NCBI GenBank assembly: GCA_947044405.1
Contig: CAMRHE010000505.1
Location: 310,001-374,000 of the forward strand
Origin: Leptodactylus fallax
Taxonomy: Eukaryota > Chordata > Amphibia > Anura > Leptodactylidae
Direction of reading: 5' to 3'
DNA: 64,000 nucleotides
Shown: one piece after another, positions 10,115 through 21,555 of the stretch
How the letters are laid out: every line of letters starts with the position of its first letter
Numbering within the stretch: position 1 is the first letter of the stretch
Notes under the pieces: model-generated
What the model was told of the DNA's origin: nothing
The model's database searches: none
What the model saw: only the letters and a program-made list of their open reading frames with translations
Position numbers and translations under genes: made by a program

Positions 10115-13100
10115 ATGACTGAGCAAAGTGACATTGTGCCATCTGTTTCTAGTGATCCAGCAGTGCCCATGGCGAGCAGCCTACCATTCTCCATGCCATT
10201 TTACCCTGGCGCACCATGGCTGCCGCGCTACAAAGGGGAGGCGCATACCCTCAGGGACTTTCGTGAGAAGATGCTGTCTCTCTTCCAGTTCTATCCTCTG
10301 AATACAGAACAGCAGATACAGATCCTGCTGGGCCAGCTTGAGGGTGCTGCAGCTAGGGAGGTCAAATCCTGGCCTGCCTCTGACAAAAGAACCCCTGGGC
10401 AAATTCTGGACAAACTCCAGGTGAACTTTGACGTGCGATCTGTCTCCGAGGTAAAGATGCGCTTCTTTTCCAGACGACAACTACCTGGTGAGACCCTGTG
10501 GGACTATGCTTTATCCCTCCAAGAGGCGTTCAGAGCTGTGGTGCAAGTGGATCCACGTGAAAATGTGGACTCTGATAAAATCTTGCTTGACCGCTTCATA
10601 GAAGGGGCGGGTACCACATTGCTCCAGAGTCAGTTGCGAATGCTTGCTGCACAACATCCCAGCATCACGTTTGCTGACTTCAAGGCCCTTGCCATCCAGG
10701 TCTTGGGACAGGAGCAGCCCCAGCCGAGCCCAGGCATCTGTGCTCCCTCACCTGGACCCTCAACAAGCATTGCTCCAGTTGTCCTGCCACTACCTCTGGG
10801 TACCTCACCTGCTGCCCAAACTGCGCAGACTACACCAGCAGACTCCAGAGATGACCTTCTGGCCCGAGTGGATCATCTGACCCGTGCCATGGAACAGATC
10901 ACCGTCCGTCTAGATCGTCTGACCCAGCCGTCTTCATCGTCCAGTGATCCTTTGCGAAGTCTCAACATCTCACCTGAGTCGCCACCCAGACGTCCATCTT
11001 CAGTGAAATCTCCACAGAGTGAGAGGCCATACTGTACCTATTGCCATAGATATGGACACACCAGGCCTCAGTGTTTTCAGTTAAACGGGCCACCCCCCGA
11101 GGCAGCGGGCCGCCCCTCGGGAGGAAAGAAGAAGGGCCCAGGTGAATCTTCAGTGCCATTGTCACGCTTCGTCTCAGCCTGCCCACACATCACAATCCGG
11201 GTGAACGGCGTCCCTCTGACAGCGTTGGTGGACACTGGATCTCAGGTAACAACCCTGCGCAAGCAGGTGTTCCTTGAACATTGGGACTTAGATGTGTTGA
11301 ATAGAACACCTGACACATGGATAAATCTGTGTGCCAGCAATGGACAGCCCATACCACAGCAGGGTTATTGGGAACCCACTATCCAGATTGGGGACTTGAA
11401 ACTGCCTAGACAGGGTGTAATTGTCACTGATGTAGAGGATGATAGGTTTGCAGTTGTAATATTAGGCATGAATGTTTTACGCCATTGCTTTGCAGAAGTG
11501 TTGGATGCCTTGCATGCCTCTCTCCTTACAGCTTCTCCCAGTGACCAGCAGACCATTCAGCGGGCCATTCGTGTACTCAATGCCCAGCACAAGTTCACCA
11601 ACAAACAAGGTGAAATTGGTCGAGTCCGGATCCAAGATACCCGTCCAGTAACCCTACAGCCTGGAACAGAAACTATGGTGTGGTGCCGTGCCCGTCCGGG
11701 CATAGAAAATCAGGACTACGAGGCCTTGCTACAACCCATACAGGTAGATGGCCAACCACTTGTCATGGCTGCCCGCAGCCTTGTCATAGTTTCCAATGGA
11801 CGTGTTCCTGTCCGCTTAGTCAACTTGGGCGATGCTCCCGTGAACCTCCACAAGTTCCACTCTGTGGCCCTGCTACACCGGTTAGCACCAGAAGACATTC
11901 TCTCTGGTGATTCTACTGCCACACAGCGTTCCACCCAAGCTGCTGAGAACATTCAAAATGGAGCCACGAAGTCCTGGTGGGATGAATTGAACGTGGGAGA
12001 CGCCAATACCCCTATAGAGCACATCAATGGGGTTCGCAATGTGGCCAAGCGTTACCAACAGGCATTCAGCAAACACCCATTGGACTTTGGTAAGACCACG
12101 ACCATACAACATCGCATTCTGACTGGCGACCACCATCCAATCAAGGAGCGTCACCGTCCAATACCACCCGCGATGTACCAACCGGTGAAAAAGTTGATCC
12201 GAGAGATGCGAGGTGCTGATGTCATCCGGGAGAGTAACAGCCCCTGGGCAGCCCCGCTAGTCCTTGTCAAGAAGAAAGACGGAACCCTACGATTTTGTGT
12301 GGACTATCGTAAACTCAAGAACATCACGCACAAAGACGCATACCCATTGCCGCGGATTGAGGAGTCTCTAACGGCTTTGGGATCAGCTACCTGTTTCTCG
12401 ACCCTGGACTTAACCAGTGGATACTGGCAAGTCCCTATGGCGCCTGAAGATCGTGAAAAGACTGCGTTTACGACCCCGATGGGACTCTTTGAATTCAACA
12501 GTATGCCATTTGGGCTATGTAATGCCCCAGCAACATTCCAACGGCTTATGGAGAGGTGCCTCGGCCATGAGAATTTCCAGAGTGTGCTACTGTACCTGGA
12601 CGATGTTATTGTATTCTCCCGGACATACCAAGAACACCTTCGTCACCTGTCCGAGGTATTCAAGGTACTTATACAGCACGGCCTAAAGTTGAAGCCCTCC
12701 AAGTGCTACCTGTTGAAACCCCAAGTTCACTACCTTGGGCATGTCGTGAGCGCACAAGGCGTCCAACCTGATCCTGAAAAGATCACTGCAGTCCAGAACT
12801 GGCGAAGACCAACTACCGTCAAAGAAGTCCGAAGCTTCCTTGGATTCGCAGGTTACTACCGGCGTTTCATACCACACTTCGCCCAAGTAGCCGAGCCTCT
12901 GAACGAGTTGTTGCGCGGTTGTCCCAGAGAAAACTACAACCGAAAGCTTCCGGTAGACTGGACAGCGCGTCAAGAGGAAGCCTTTCAAGCGCTTAAAGCA
13001 CTTCTGACGCAACCACCAATTCTAGCCTATCCCGACTACAGTCAGCCATTCCGCTTGTACACAGATGCAAGTCGCCAAGGTTTGGGTGCAGTGTTGTCCC

Positions 13101-15139
13101 AGGTTCAGGACAAGAAAGAGCGAGTCATCGCCTACGCCAGCAGGAGTCTGAGAGGCGCGGAGAAGAACGACCAGAACTATAGTTCTTTCAAACTCGAACT
13201 TCTGGCGCTTGTCTGGGCCGTGACAGAGAAGTTTAAAGACTACCTGGCTGCCACACCCTTTACCGTGTACACAGATAACAATCCGTTGGCACATCTGGAC
13301 ACTGCTCGACTGGGAGCCCTTGAACAACGGTGGGCCTCAAGACTCGCGAATTACAAGTTCTCTGTCAAGTATCGCAGTGGCAAGTCCAACGCTAACGCTG
13401 ATACACTCTCAAGGTTGCCTGTGGGAGAAGAACCACCCCGAGAAGACATCTGGGAAGAGGTGGAGATGCCACCATTCTACAACAAGTTTGCCCAACAGGT
13501 TGCTATTGGTGTCCCTGTAGAAGGAGAATCTCTGGCGAAAACAGCTGCCGAATCCCTCCAGGAGCCATCTCTGTGGAAAACATTGCAAGAAGAGAGCAGA
13601 GTTTTAGGAGAATTGTCAGATTTCCTGCTTACAGGAAGAATACCAACCCGTGTAAAGAGAGGTCTTCATGACGTGGAATTAAAACGCCTTTGGCGACAGA
13701 GGAAGCGCCTGTTTGTCCAACGAGGCCTTCTACTTAGAAACACTCTTGATCCTGTCACAGGTGAAAGGCTTCATCAGATCCTCGTACCAAGAAGAGACGC
13801 ACAGATGATACTTGAGGCGTATCATGACAGATCCGGTCACTTCGGGGTACAAAAGACCGAAGCTACCATCCGTCGTCGCTTCTATTGGGTTGGGATGAGG
13901 AGTGACATTGAGAGTTGGTGCCGAGAGTGTCCCGCCTGTAGTATCACCAAGGAAGGTAGAAGAGATCAGAAGGCCCCTCTACATCCAATTAAGACTCAAA
14001 AGCCGTGTGAAATTGTTGCTCTGGACCATGTGAAGTTGGGTCCCACACGTTCCGGCTACAGCTACGCTCTGACAATGGTGGATCATTACTCCAAGTTCCT
14101 TGTCATCGTGCCTGTCAGAGATCTTACAGCAAGAACTACGGCTGAGACCTTCTACGCAGAGTTTGTCCGCCATTACGGTTGTCCTGAGCATATCCTCACC
14201 GACCGTGGATCGGCGTTTGAATCCCAATTGTTCCGTGAGCTGTGTCAGTTCCAAGACTGCAAGAAGTTGCGAACCACAGCGTATCACCCTCAAGGGAATG
14301 GTATGTGCGAGAAGGCAAATCAAGTGATCATCGGCATGCTAAGAACAGCCGCAGTTACACCTGGTGTTGAGTGGCCTGAGCGTATCAAGGACTTGGCCTA
14401 TATTTACAACAACACACCCCAAACATCAACGGGATACGCACCATTTTATCTAATGTTTGGAAGACAAGGTCAACTTCCTTCAGACTTAACCCTTGGTGTG
14501 AAGGTCCCTGACACCATCAATCCACTACCCATAACAGACTGGGTTGTTGAACACCGCCGACGTATGGAGGAAGCTAAAGAGATAGTTGAAACGTGCATGG
14601 ATGAGGTTTGTAGGAGACAACAGGAGGATTACAACCATCACGCCCATGCAGCGCCCCTGAAAGTTGGCGACCGTGTATGGTTAAGGAATAACCATCGGAA
14701 TGGGAAATTGGATCCATTCTGGGAGAAAGAACCATACAGTGTCATCTCCATACCATATCCTGAATCCGACGTGTATGAGATCTCTAAACCTGGGAGACAG
14801 CCCCAAGTAGTACACCGAAACCGTCTGAAGCTGTGCCTTAAAGAAGGACTACCCACAGAGGTCCCCCCGGCTGAGACAACGAGTACAGAGATCTTGTCAC
14901 CTTCTGAAGCGAAAGAGAGACCCCCAACGTTAACTGAGCTTATGTGGGCGCCTAAACTACTACCATTTAGCTGTTATCCACCAATTGCTCTAGTGCAAGA
15001 GAACCCTTCGACAGATGATTTAATTGATTTCAGTGACTCTGTTCCTGATCCAAATCTCGTTCCACTTAGGCGTTCTGAGCGTACCACAAAAGGCATACCT
15101 CCAACACGCTATAGTGATGCCATTGCTGTCCTTGGGTAA
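10115..15139 (+). CDS. gag-pol: Gypsy gag-pol polyprotein
   Basis: A 1674-residue polyprotein in a single frame. Domains in order: a retrotransposon Gag segment (about 35-210, with WLPRYKGEAHTLRDF near its start); a proline/serine-rich linker; one CCHC zinc knuckle (C307 CTYCHRYGHTRPQC); an aspartic protease (ALVDTGSQ, D373); a reverse transcriptase with LPFGL-type region and YLDD at 827-830; RNase H (YTDASRQGLG, from 982); an integrase with an HHCC zinc finger (about H1237 to C1269 onward); and a catalytic core with D1304, D1363 and E1399, giving exact D-35-E spacing between the last two. A C-terminal GPY/F-like stretch (DPFWEKEPYS) follows. I see no chromodomain. Gag and pol are not separated by a frameshift or stop, so Gag excess would have to come from processing or another mechanism. 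All catalytic residues I can check are present. The ATG at 10115 is the first in frame and precedes the Gag domain. Confidence 0.96.
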   Translation: MTEQSDIVPSVSSDPAVPMASSLPFSMPFYPGAPWLPRYKGEAHTLRDFREKMLSLFQFYPLNTEQQIQILLGQLEGAAAREVKSWPASDKRTPGQILDKLQVNFDVRSVSEVKMRFFSRRQLPGETLWDYALSLQEAFRAVVQVDPRENVDSDKILLDRFIEGAGTTLLQSQLRMLAAQHPSITFADFKALAIQVLGQEQPQPSPGICAPSPGPSTSIAPVVLPLPLGTSPAAQTAQTTPADSRDDLLARVDHLTRAMEQITVRLDRLTQPSSSSSDPLRSLNISPESPPRRPSSVKSPQSERPYCTYCHRYGHTRPQCFQLNGPPPEAAGRPSGGKKKGPGESSVPLSRFVSACPHITIRVNGVPLTALVDTGSQVTTLRKQVFLEHWDLDVLNRTPDTWINLCASNGQPIPQQGYWEPTIQIGDLKLPRQGVIVTDVEDDRFAVVILGMNVLRHCFAEVLDALHASLLTASPSDQQTIQRAIRVLNAQHKFTNKQGEIGRVRIQDTRPVTLQPGTETMVWCRARPGIENQDYEALLQPIQVDGQPLVMAARSLVIVSNGRVPVRLVNLGDAPVNLHKFHSVALLHRLAPEDILSGDSTATQRSTQAAENIQNGATKSWWDELNVGDANTPIEHINGVRNVAKRYQQAFSKHPLDFGKTTTIQHRILTGDHHPIKERHRPIPPAMYQPVKKLIREMRGADVIRESNSPWAAPLVLVKKKDGTLRFCVDYRKLKNITHKDAYPLPRIEESLTALGSATCFSTLDLTSGYWQVPMAPEDREKTAFTTPMGLFEFNSMPFGLCNAPATFQRLMERCLGHENFQSVLLYLDDVIVFSRTYQEHLRHLSEVFKVLIQHGLKLKPSKCYLLKPQVHYLGHVVSAQGVQPDPEKITAVQNWRRPTTVKEVRSFLGFAGYYRRFIPHFAQVAEPLNELLRGCPRENYNRKLPVDWTARQEEAFQALKALLTQPPILAYPDYSQPFRLYTDASRQGLGAVLSQVQDKKERVIAYASRSLRGAEKNDQNYSSFKLELLALVWAVTEKFKDYLAATPFTVYTDNNPLAHLDTARLGALEQRWASRLANYKFSVKYRSGKSNANADTLSRLPVGEEPPREDIWEEVEMPPFYNKFAQQVAIGVPVEGESLAKTAAESLQEPSLWKTLQEESRVLGELSDFLLTGRIPTRVKRGLHDVELKRLWRQRKRLFVQRGLLLRNTLDPVTGERLHQILVPRRDAQMILEAYHDRSGHFGVQKTEATIRRRFYWVGMRSDIESWCRECPACSITKEGRRDQKAPLHPIKTQKPCEIVALDHVKLGPTRSGYSYALTMVDHYSKFLVIVPVRDLTARTTAETFYAEFVRHYGCPEHILTDRGSAFESQLFRELCQFQDCKKLRTTAYHPQGNGMCEKANQVIIGMLRTAAVTPGVEWPERIKDLAYIYNNTPQTSTGYAPFYLMFGRQGQLPSDLTLGVKVPDTINPLPITDWVVEHRRRMEEAKEIVETCMDEVCRRQQEDYNHHAHAAPLKVGDRVWLRNNHRNGKLDPFWEKEPYSVISIPYPESDVYEISKPGRQPQVVHRNRLKLCLKEGLPTEVPPAETTSTEILSPSEAKERPPTLTELMWAPKLLPFSCYPPIALVQENPSTDDLIDFSDSVPDPNLVPLRRSERTTKGIPPTRYSDAIAVLG

Positions 15140-15705
15140 AAGAGGTTAACTGTCTCTGCTTCTGTATATATGTTATTCCTGCTCTGATTACATTAACGTT
15201 TTTCCTGTGTGTATATACAGTATATATATAATATCTTGCCATGTAATATAGTATTTACATTTATATGCAACAATCCAAGCCATAGTGCCTGGCTCACCGA
15301 GCCAAAGAAGTTCTGTTACCCCATTGCGGTATGGACATTCGTGCTAGAGTGCCTAATCTTCCTTACAGAAAGGACTGTTTATTGTTTCTCAGAGAGACTC
15401 TCATGATAATGGACACTCACAAAATTTGTGCCAGAGAGCCTCTGGACCCATTTGCACTACTGTTGTTTCTATATGGACTGTCTGATGGTACCGCCAAAAG
15501 GTTCCATAAGTCTGAGTTTAATTATCTCTCCGTTACCCTTCAGACTTCTCATGGACATTCCAGGACTATGCCGGGAGGTTTTACCTCAAGTTTCTAGGTA
15601 TTATATTTTTCTAAACTGTTAGTGACATTTGCACTTTATTCGTATTTATTAACGTTATGTTACATTTCTCACCTTCACCCCAGCCCGTCGCCGAGGTCGG
15701 CTCAG
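15140..15705 (+). other. Gypsy 3' untranslated region
   Basis: Between the gag-pol stop and the polypurine tract. The small frames here (such as 15209-15406) have no signal peptide plus fusion-like arrangement suggestive of env. I treat it as untranslated. Confidence 0.6.
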
Positions 15706-15721
15706 TGAAAGAGGGGGAGTA
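15706..15721 (+). promoter_or_regulatory. Gypsy polypurine tract
   Basis: GTGAAAGAGGGGGAGTA directly abuts the TG of the 3' LTR at 15722. This is the expected primer site for plus-strand DNA synthesis. Confidence 0.9.
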
Positions 15722-16842
15722 TGTGGCATCCCAGAGCTGGCTATGGCTGGGCTGAGGGTGATCTCTGTGCATTGTATTATTTCCTGTTGCTTCATAGCCT
15801 GTGTGACATAGCAGGGGGTCCTGAGTCTCACACAACACAGCGCCACCTAGTGAGCCTCACACATGCATTACACCTCCCATAGGATTGAATAGTAACCAAA
15901 TGTCCAATGGGAGGACATCGCCTGGGAAAAGGGGAGGAGTCAGCTGATCACTGGGTCCCCATGGTAACACCCCTGCAGGAAGGTCCTGCGTGTGAGGAGT
16001 TAGAAGTGTGGAGTGTTAGGAGGAGGAGGTGAGGAGATAAGTGTGATGTCCTGTGAAGAAAGCAGTGAGTTTAGTGCAGGAATCTCAAGTCCTAGACAGG
16101 CCCAGGAAGGTTGGAGAGCTGACATACTCCAGCTATTCAGAAGATCCTGTCCCCTGTCTGCCTAGCCATCGCCCTGAAGGAAGTCAAGCATCATTATCTT
16201 GTCAGCATGAGACTGTGGAGAGAACATTCTGGAACACGTGCTCCATAGCAAGTATCACAGGATCCAGGGGCCAAGGCCAGACCTGTGGAATATCCTGCCC
16301 CCCTGACTATTGCACCCCGAAACTCTGAGCTATCAGGACCACATAACGTGAGTGGGGAATATTATGTACTAGTATCATGGTGGGCATCCTCCTATGTGCC
16401 AAATAGGAGCCCAGACGCACCTTAGGGCTGTAACACTGAAGTATAAGGGGCTAGGAACACCTTTCATCAAGTCTACCCTGCACCCCAGGACTTTGCTGTG
16501 TCACCAGGCGTACCCCGTTGTTTTGTAGTGAAGAAACTGTTTAAGCATTTGTGCCTCCACACCCATGGAAGTAAAAGTTCAACTTTACAACCGTTTCTGT
16601 GTCTGACTCTGCACCGACAACATCAGGGCGCCCCAAACACCACCAGTCGGCACAGTATAGGGGAAGCGCCCCGGGGGAACAATCACCACCAACATTTGTG
16701 CAGCCCCCTCATCACCGGTACCAGTGGTGGTAACGTGGGACAGCACCAGCGCTGCGCCCTCGTGCCCAGAGACCGTGACAAGTCTGCGCTGTTTGTACCC
16801 CGCAATCCCAACTGCAGCGTTACCTTCCATCTGGTCACCGCA
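15722..16842 (+). repeat. 3' LTR of the Gypsy element
   Basis: 1121 bp, TG...CA, same length as the 5' LTR. Differences I can see include GTTGCTT for GTTACTT, GTAGTGAAG for GTATTGAAG, CTGTTTAAGC for CTGTTAAAGC, CCCCCCTGAC for CCACCCTGAC, CCCCGAAAC for CCCCAAAAC, and TTTGTACC for TTTGCACC. The CTTG duplication follows at 16843-16846. Confidence 0.96.
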
Positions 16843-19800
16843 CTTGTACCAGTCACTACACCAATGTCTCTACCTGTACCAGTCACTACAGCGATGTCTA
16901 TAGCTGTACCAGTCACTACAGCGATGTCTATAGCTGTACCAGTCACTACACCGATGTCTATACCTGTACCAGTCACTACACCAATGTCTCTACCTGTACC
17001 AGTCACTACACCGATGTCTCTACCTGTACCAGTCACTACACCAATGTCTCTACTTGTACCAGTCACTACACCAATGTCTCTACCTCTACCAGTCACTACA
17101 GCGATGTCTCTACCTGTACCAGTCACTACAGCGATGTCTATACCTGTACCAGTCACTACACCGATGTCTCTACCTGTACCAGTCACTACAGCGATGTCTA
17201 TACCTGTAACAGTCACTACACCGATGTCTATTCCTGTACCAGTCACTACACCGACGTCTATTCCTGTACCAGTCACTGCACCAATGTCTATACCTGTACC
17301 AGTCACTACACCAATGTCTCTACCTGTACCAGTCACTACAGCATTGACTATACCTGTACCAGTCACTACACCAATGTCTATACCTGTACCAGTCACTACA
17401 CCAATGTCTATTCCTGTACCAGTCACTACACCAATGTCTATACCTGTACCAGTCACTACAGCAATGTCTCTACCTGTACCAGTCACTACACCGATGTCTA
17501 TACCTGTACCAGTCACTACAGCGATGTCTATACCTGTACCAGTCACTACACCAATGTCTATTCCTGTACCAGTCATTACACCGATGTCTATTCCTGTACC
17601 AGTCACTACACCGATGTCTATACCTGTACCAGTCACTACACCGGTGTCTATACCTGTACCAGTCACTACACCGATGTCTCTACCTGTACCAGTCACTACA
17701 CCAATGTCTATACCTGTACCAGTCACTACACCGATGTCTATACATGTACCAGTCACTACACCGATGTCTCTACCTGTACCAGTCACTACACCGATGTCTA
17801 TACCTGTACCAGTCACTACACCGATGTCTCTACCTGTACCAGTCACTACACCGATGTCTCTACCTGTACCAGTCACTACAGCAATGTCTCTACCTGTACC
17901 AGTCACTACACCGATGTCTATACCTGTACCAGTCACTACAGCGATGTCTATACCTGTACCAGTCACTACACCAATGTTTATTCCTGTACCAGTCACTACA
18001 CTGATGTCTATTCCTGTACCAGTCACTGCACCGATGTCTATACCTGTACCAGTCACTACAGCGATGTCTATACCTGTACCAGTCACTACAGCGATGTCTA
18101 TACCTGTACCAGTCACTACACCGATGTCTATTCCTGTACCAGTCATTACACCGATGTCTATTCCTGTACCAGTCACTGCACCGATGTCTATACCTGTACC
18201 AGTCACTACACCGACGTCTATTCCTGTACCAGTCACTGCACCGATGTCTATACCTGTACCAGTCATTACACCGATGTCTATTCCTGTACCAGTCACTGCA
18301 CCGATGTCTCTACCTGTACCAGTCACTACACCGATGTCTATTCCTGTACCAGTCATTACACCGATGTCTATTCCTGTACCAGTCACTACACCGATGTCTC
18401 TACCTGTGCCAGTCACTACAGCGATGTCTATACCTGTACCAGTCACTACACCAATGTCTATTCCTGTACCAGTCACTACACCGATGTCTATACCTGTACC
18501 AATCACTACACCGATGTCTATACCTGTATCAGTCACTACACCGGTGTCTATACCTGTACCAGTCACTACACCGATGTCTCTACCTGTACCAGTCACTACA
18601 CCGATGTCTCTACCTGTACCAGTCACTACACCGATGTCTATACCTGTACCAGTCACTGCACCGAGGTCTATACCTGTACCAGTCACTGCACCGATGTCTA
18701 TTCCTGTACCAGTCACTACACCGATGTCTATACCTGTACCAGTCACTACACCGATGTCTCTACCTGTACCAGTCACTTCACCGATGTCTATTCCTGTACC
18801 AGTCACTACACCGATGTCTCTACCTGTACCAGTCACTACACCGATGTCTCTACCTGTACCAGTCACTACACCAATGTCTATACCTGCACCAGTCACTACA
18901 CCGATGTCTCTACCTGTACCAGTCACTACACCAATGTCTCTACCTGTACCAGTCACTACAGCGATGTCTATAGCTGTACCAGTCACTACACCGATGTCTA
19001 TACCTGTACCAGTCACTACACCAATGTCTCTACCTGTACCAGTCACTACACCGATGTCTCTACCTGTACCAGTCACTACACCAATGTCTCTACTTGTACC
19101 AGTCACTACACCAATGTCTCTACCTGTACCAGTCACTACAGCGATGTCTCTACCTGTACCAGTCACTACAGCGATGTCTATACCTGTACCAGTCACTACA
19201 CCGATGTCTCTACCTGTACCAGTCACTACAGCGATGTCTATACCTGTAACAGTCACTACACCAATGTCTATTCCTGTACCAGTCACTACACCGACGTCTA
19301 TTCCTGTACCAGTCACTGCACCAATGTCTATACCTGTACCAGTCACTACACCAATGTCTCTACCTGTACCAGTCACTACAGCGTTGACTATACCTGTACC
19401 AGTCACTACACCGATGTCTATACCTGTACCAGTCACTACACCGATGTCTATGCCTGTACCAGTCACTACACCGATGTCTCTACCTGTACCAGTCACTACA
19501 CCAATGTCTCTACTTGTACCAGTCACTACACCAATGTCTCTACCTGTACCAGTCACTACAGTGATGTCTCTACCTGTACCAGTCACTACAGCGATGTCTA
19601 TACCTGTACCAGTCACTACACCGATGTCTCTACCTGTACCAGTCACTACAGCGATGTCTATAGCTGTAACAGTCACTACACCAATGTCTATTCCTGTACC
19701 AGTCACTACACCGACGTCTATTCCTGTACCAGTCACTGCACCAATGTCTATACCTGTACCAGTCACTACACCAATGTCTCTACCTGTACCAGTCACTACA

Positions 19801-21554
19801 GCGTTGACTATACCTGTACCAGTCACTACACCGATGTCTATACCTGTACCAGTCACTACACCAATGTCTATGCCTGTACCAGTCACTACACCGATGTCTC
19901 TACCTGTACCAGTCACTACACCGATGTCTATACCTGTACCAGTCACTACACCGATGTCTATACCTGTACCAGTCACTACACCGATGTCTCTACCTGTACC
20001 AGTCACTACACCGATGTCTCTACCTGTACCAGTCACTACACCGATGTCTATACCTGTACCAGTCACTACACCGATGTCTATACCTGTACCAGTCACTACA
20101 GCGATGTCTATAGCTGTACCAGTCACTACACCGATGTTTATACCTGTACCAGTCACTACACCAATGTCTCTACCTGTACCAGTCACTTCACCGATGTCTA
20201 TACCTGTACCAGTCACTACAGCGATGTCTATACCTGTACCAGTCACTACAGCGATGTCTATAGCTGTACCAGTCACTACAGCGATGTCTATACCTGTACC
20301 AGTCACTACACCAATGTCTCTACCTTTACCAGTCACTACACCGTTGTCTCTACCTGTACCAGTCACTACACCGATATCTATACCTGTTTCAGTCACTACA
20401 GCAATGTCTATACCTGTACCAGTCACTACAGCGATGTCTCTACCTGTACCAGTCACTACACCGATGTCTATACCTGTACCAGTCACTACACCAATGTCTA
20501 TTCCTGTACCAGTCACTACAGCGATGTCTCTACCTGTACCAGTCACTACAGCGATGTCTCTACCTGTACCAGTCACTACACCGATGTCTATAGCTGTACC
20601 AGTCACTACAGCGATGTCTATACCTGTACCAGTCACTACACCAATGTCTATACCTGTACCAGTCACTACACCGATGTCTCTACCTGTACCAGTCACTACA
20701 CCGATGTCTATACCTGTACCAGTCACTACAGCAATGTCTATACCTGTACCAGTCACTACAGCGATGTCTATCGCTGTACCAGTCACTACACCGATGTCTA
20801 TACCTGTACCAGTCACTACAGCGATGTCTATCGCTGTACCAGTCACTACACCAATGTCTATACCTGTACCAGTCACTACACCGATGTCTCTACCTCTACC
20901 AGTCACTACACCGATGTCTATACCTGTACCAGTCACTACACCGATGTCTCTACCTCTACCAGTCACTACACCGATGTCTCTACCTCTACCAGTCACTACA
21001 CCGATGTCTCTACCTCTACCAGTCACTACAGCGATGTCTATCGCTGTACCAGTCACTACACCAATGTCTATACCTGTACCAGTCACTACACCGATGTCTC
21101 TACCTCTACCAGTCACTACACCGATGTCTATACCTGTACCAGTCACTACACCGATGTCTCTACCTCTACCAGTCACTACACCGATGTCTCTACCTCTACC
21201 AGTCACTACACCGATGTCTCTACCTCTACCAGTCACTACACCGATGTCTATACCTGTACCAGTCACTACACCGATGTCTATACCTGTACCAGTCACTACA
21301 CCGGTGTCTATACCTGTACCAGTCACTACAGCAATGTCACTACCTGTACCAGTCACTACACCGATGTCTATACCTGTACCAGTCACTACACCGATGTCTC
21401 TACCTCTACCAGTCACTACACCGATGTCTATACCTGTACCAGTCACTACACCGATGTCTATACCTGTACCAGTCACTACAGCGATGTCTATACCTGTACC
21501 AGTCACTACACCGATGTCTATACCTGTACCAGTCACTACACCAATGTCTCTATC
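16843..21554 (+). repeat. 30-bp minisatellite, block C (main array)
   Basis: About 157 units of the 30-bp repeat, one of the largest structures in the window. It leaves a 1695-codon frame on the + strand (from 16498, starting in the LTR) and a 1641-codon frame on the minus strand, both stop-free only because the unit is. Higher-order structure is visible. A run of units with the odd variants CTACTTGTACC, TAACAGTCAC, CCGACGTC and GCGTTGACTA (or GCATTGACTA) appears at 17041-17370, 19081-19410 and 19501-19830. The last two are 420 bp (14 units) apart. Tracts near 20880-21240 are enriched in CTACCTCTACC. The array ends at 'CTCTATCCTGTACACACTG'. Confidence 0.97.
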
Positions 21555-21555
21555 C

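Larger units (their letters stand above)
8230..16842 (+). mobile_element. Ty3/Gypsy LTR retrotransposon, young full-length
   Basis: A complete 8613-bp element: 5' LTR, primer-binding site, leader, one long gag-pol frame, polypurine tract, 3' LTR. It is flanked by a CTTG duplication within the minisatellite. The near-identical LTRs and the 1674-codon frame without any stop argue for very recent insertion. There is no env-like frame between gag-pol and the polypurine tract (15140-15705). It may be transposition-competent; this is inference from intactness. Confidence 0.96.

Noticed and set aside
15140..15705. env gene in the Gypsy element
   Set aside because: Only short frames; no signal peptide, transmembrane segment or surface-protein pattern.
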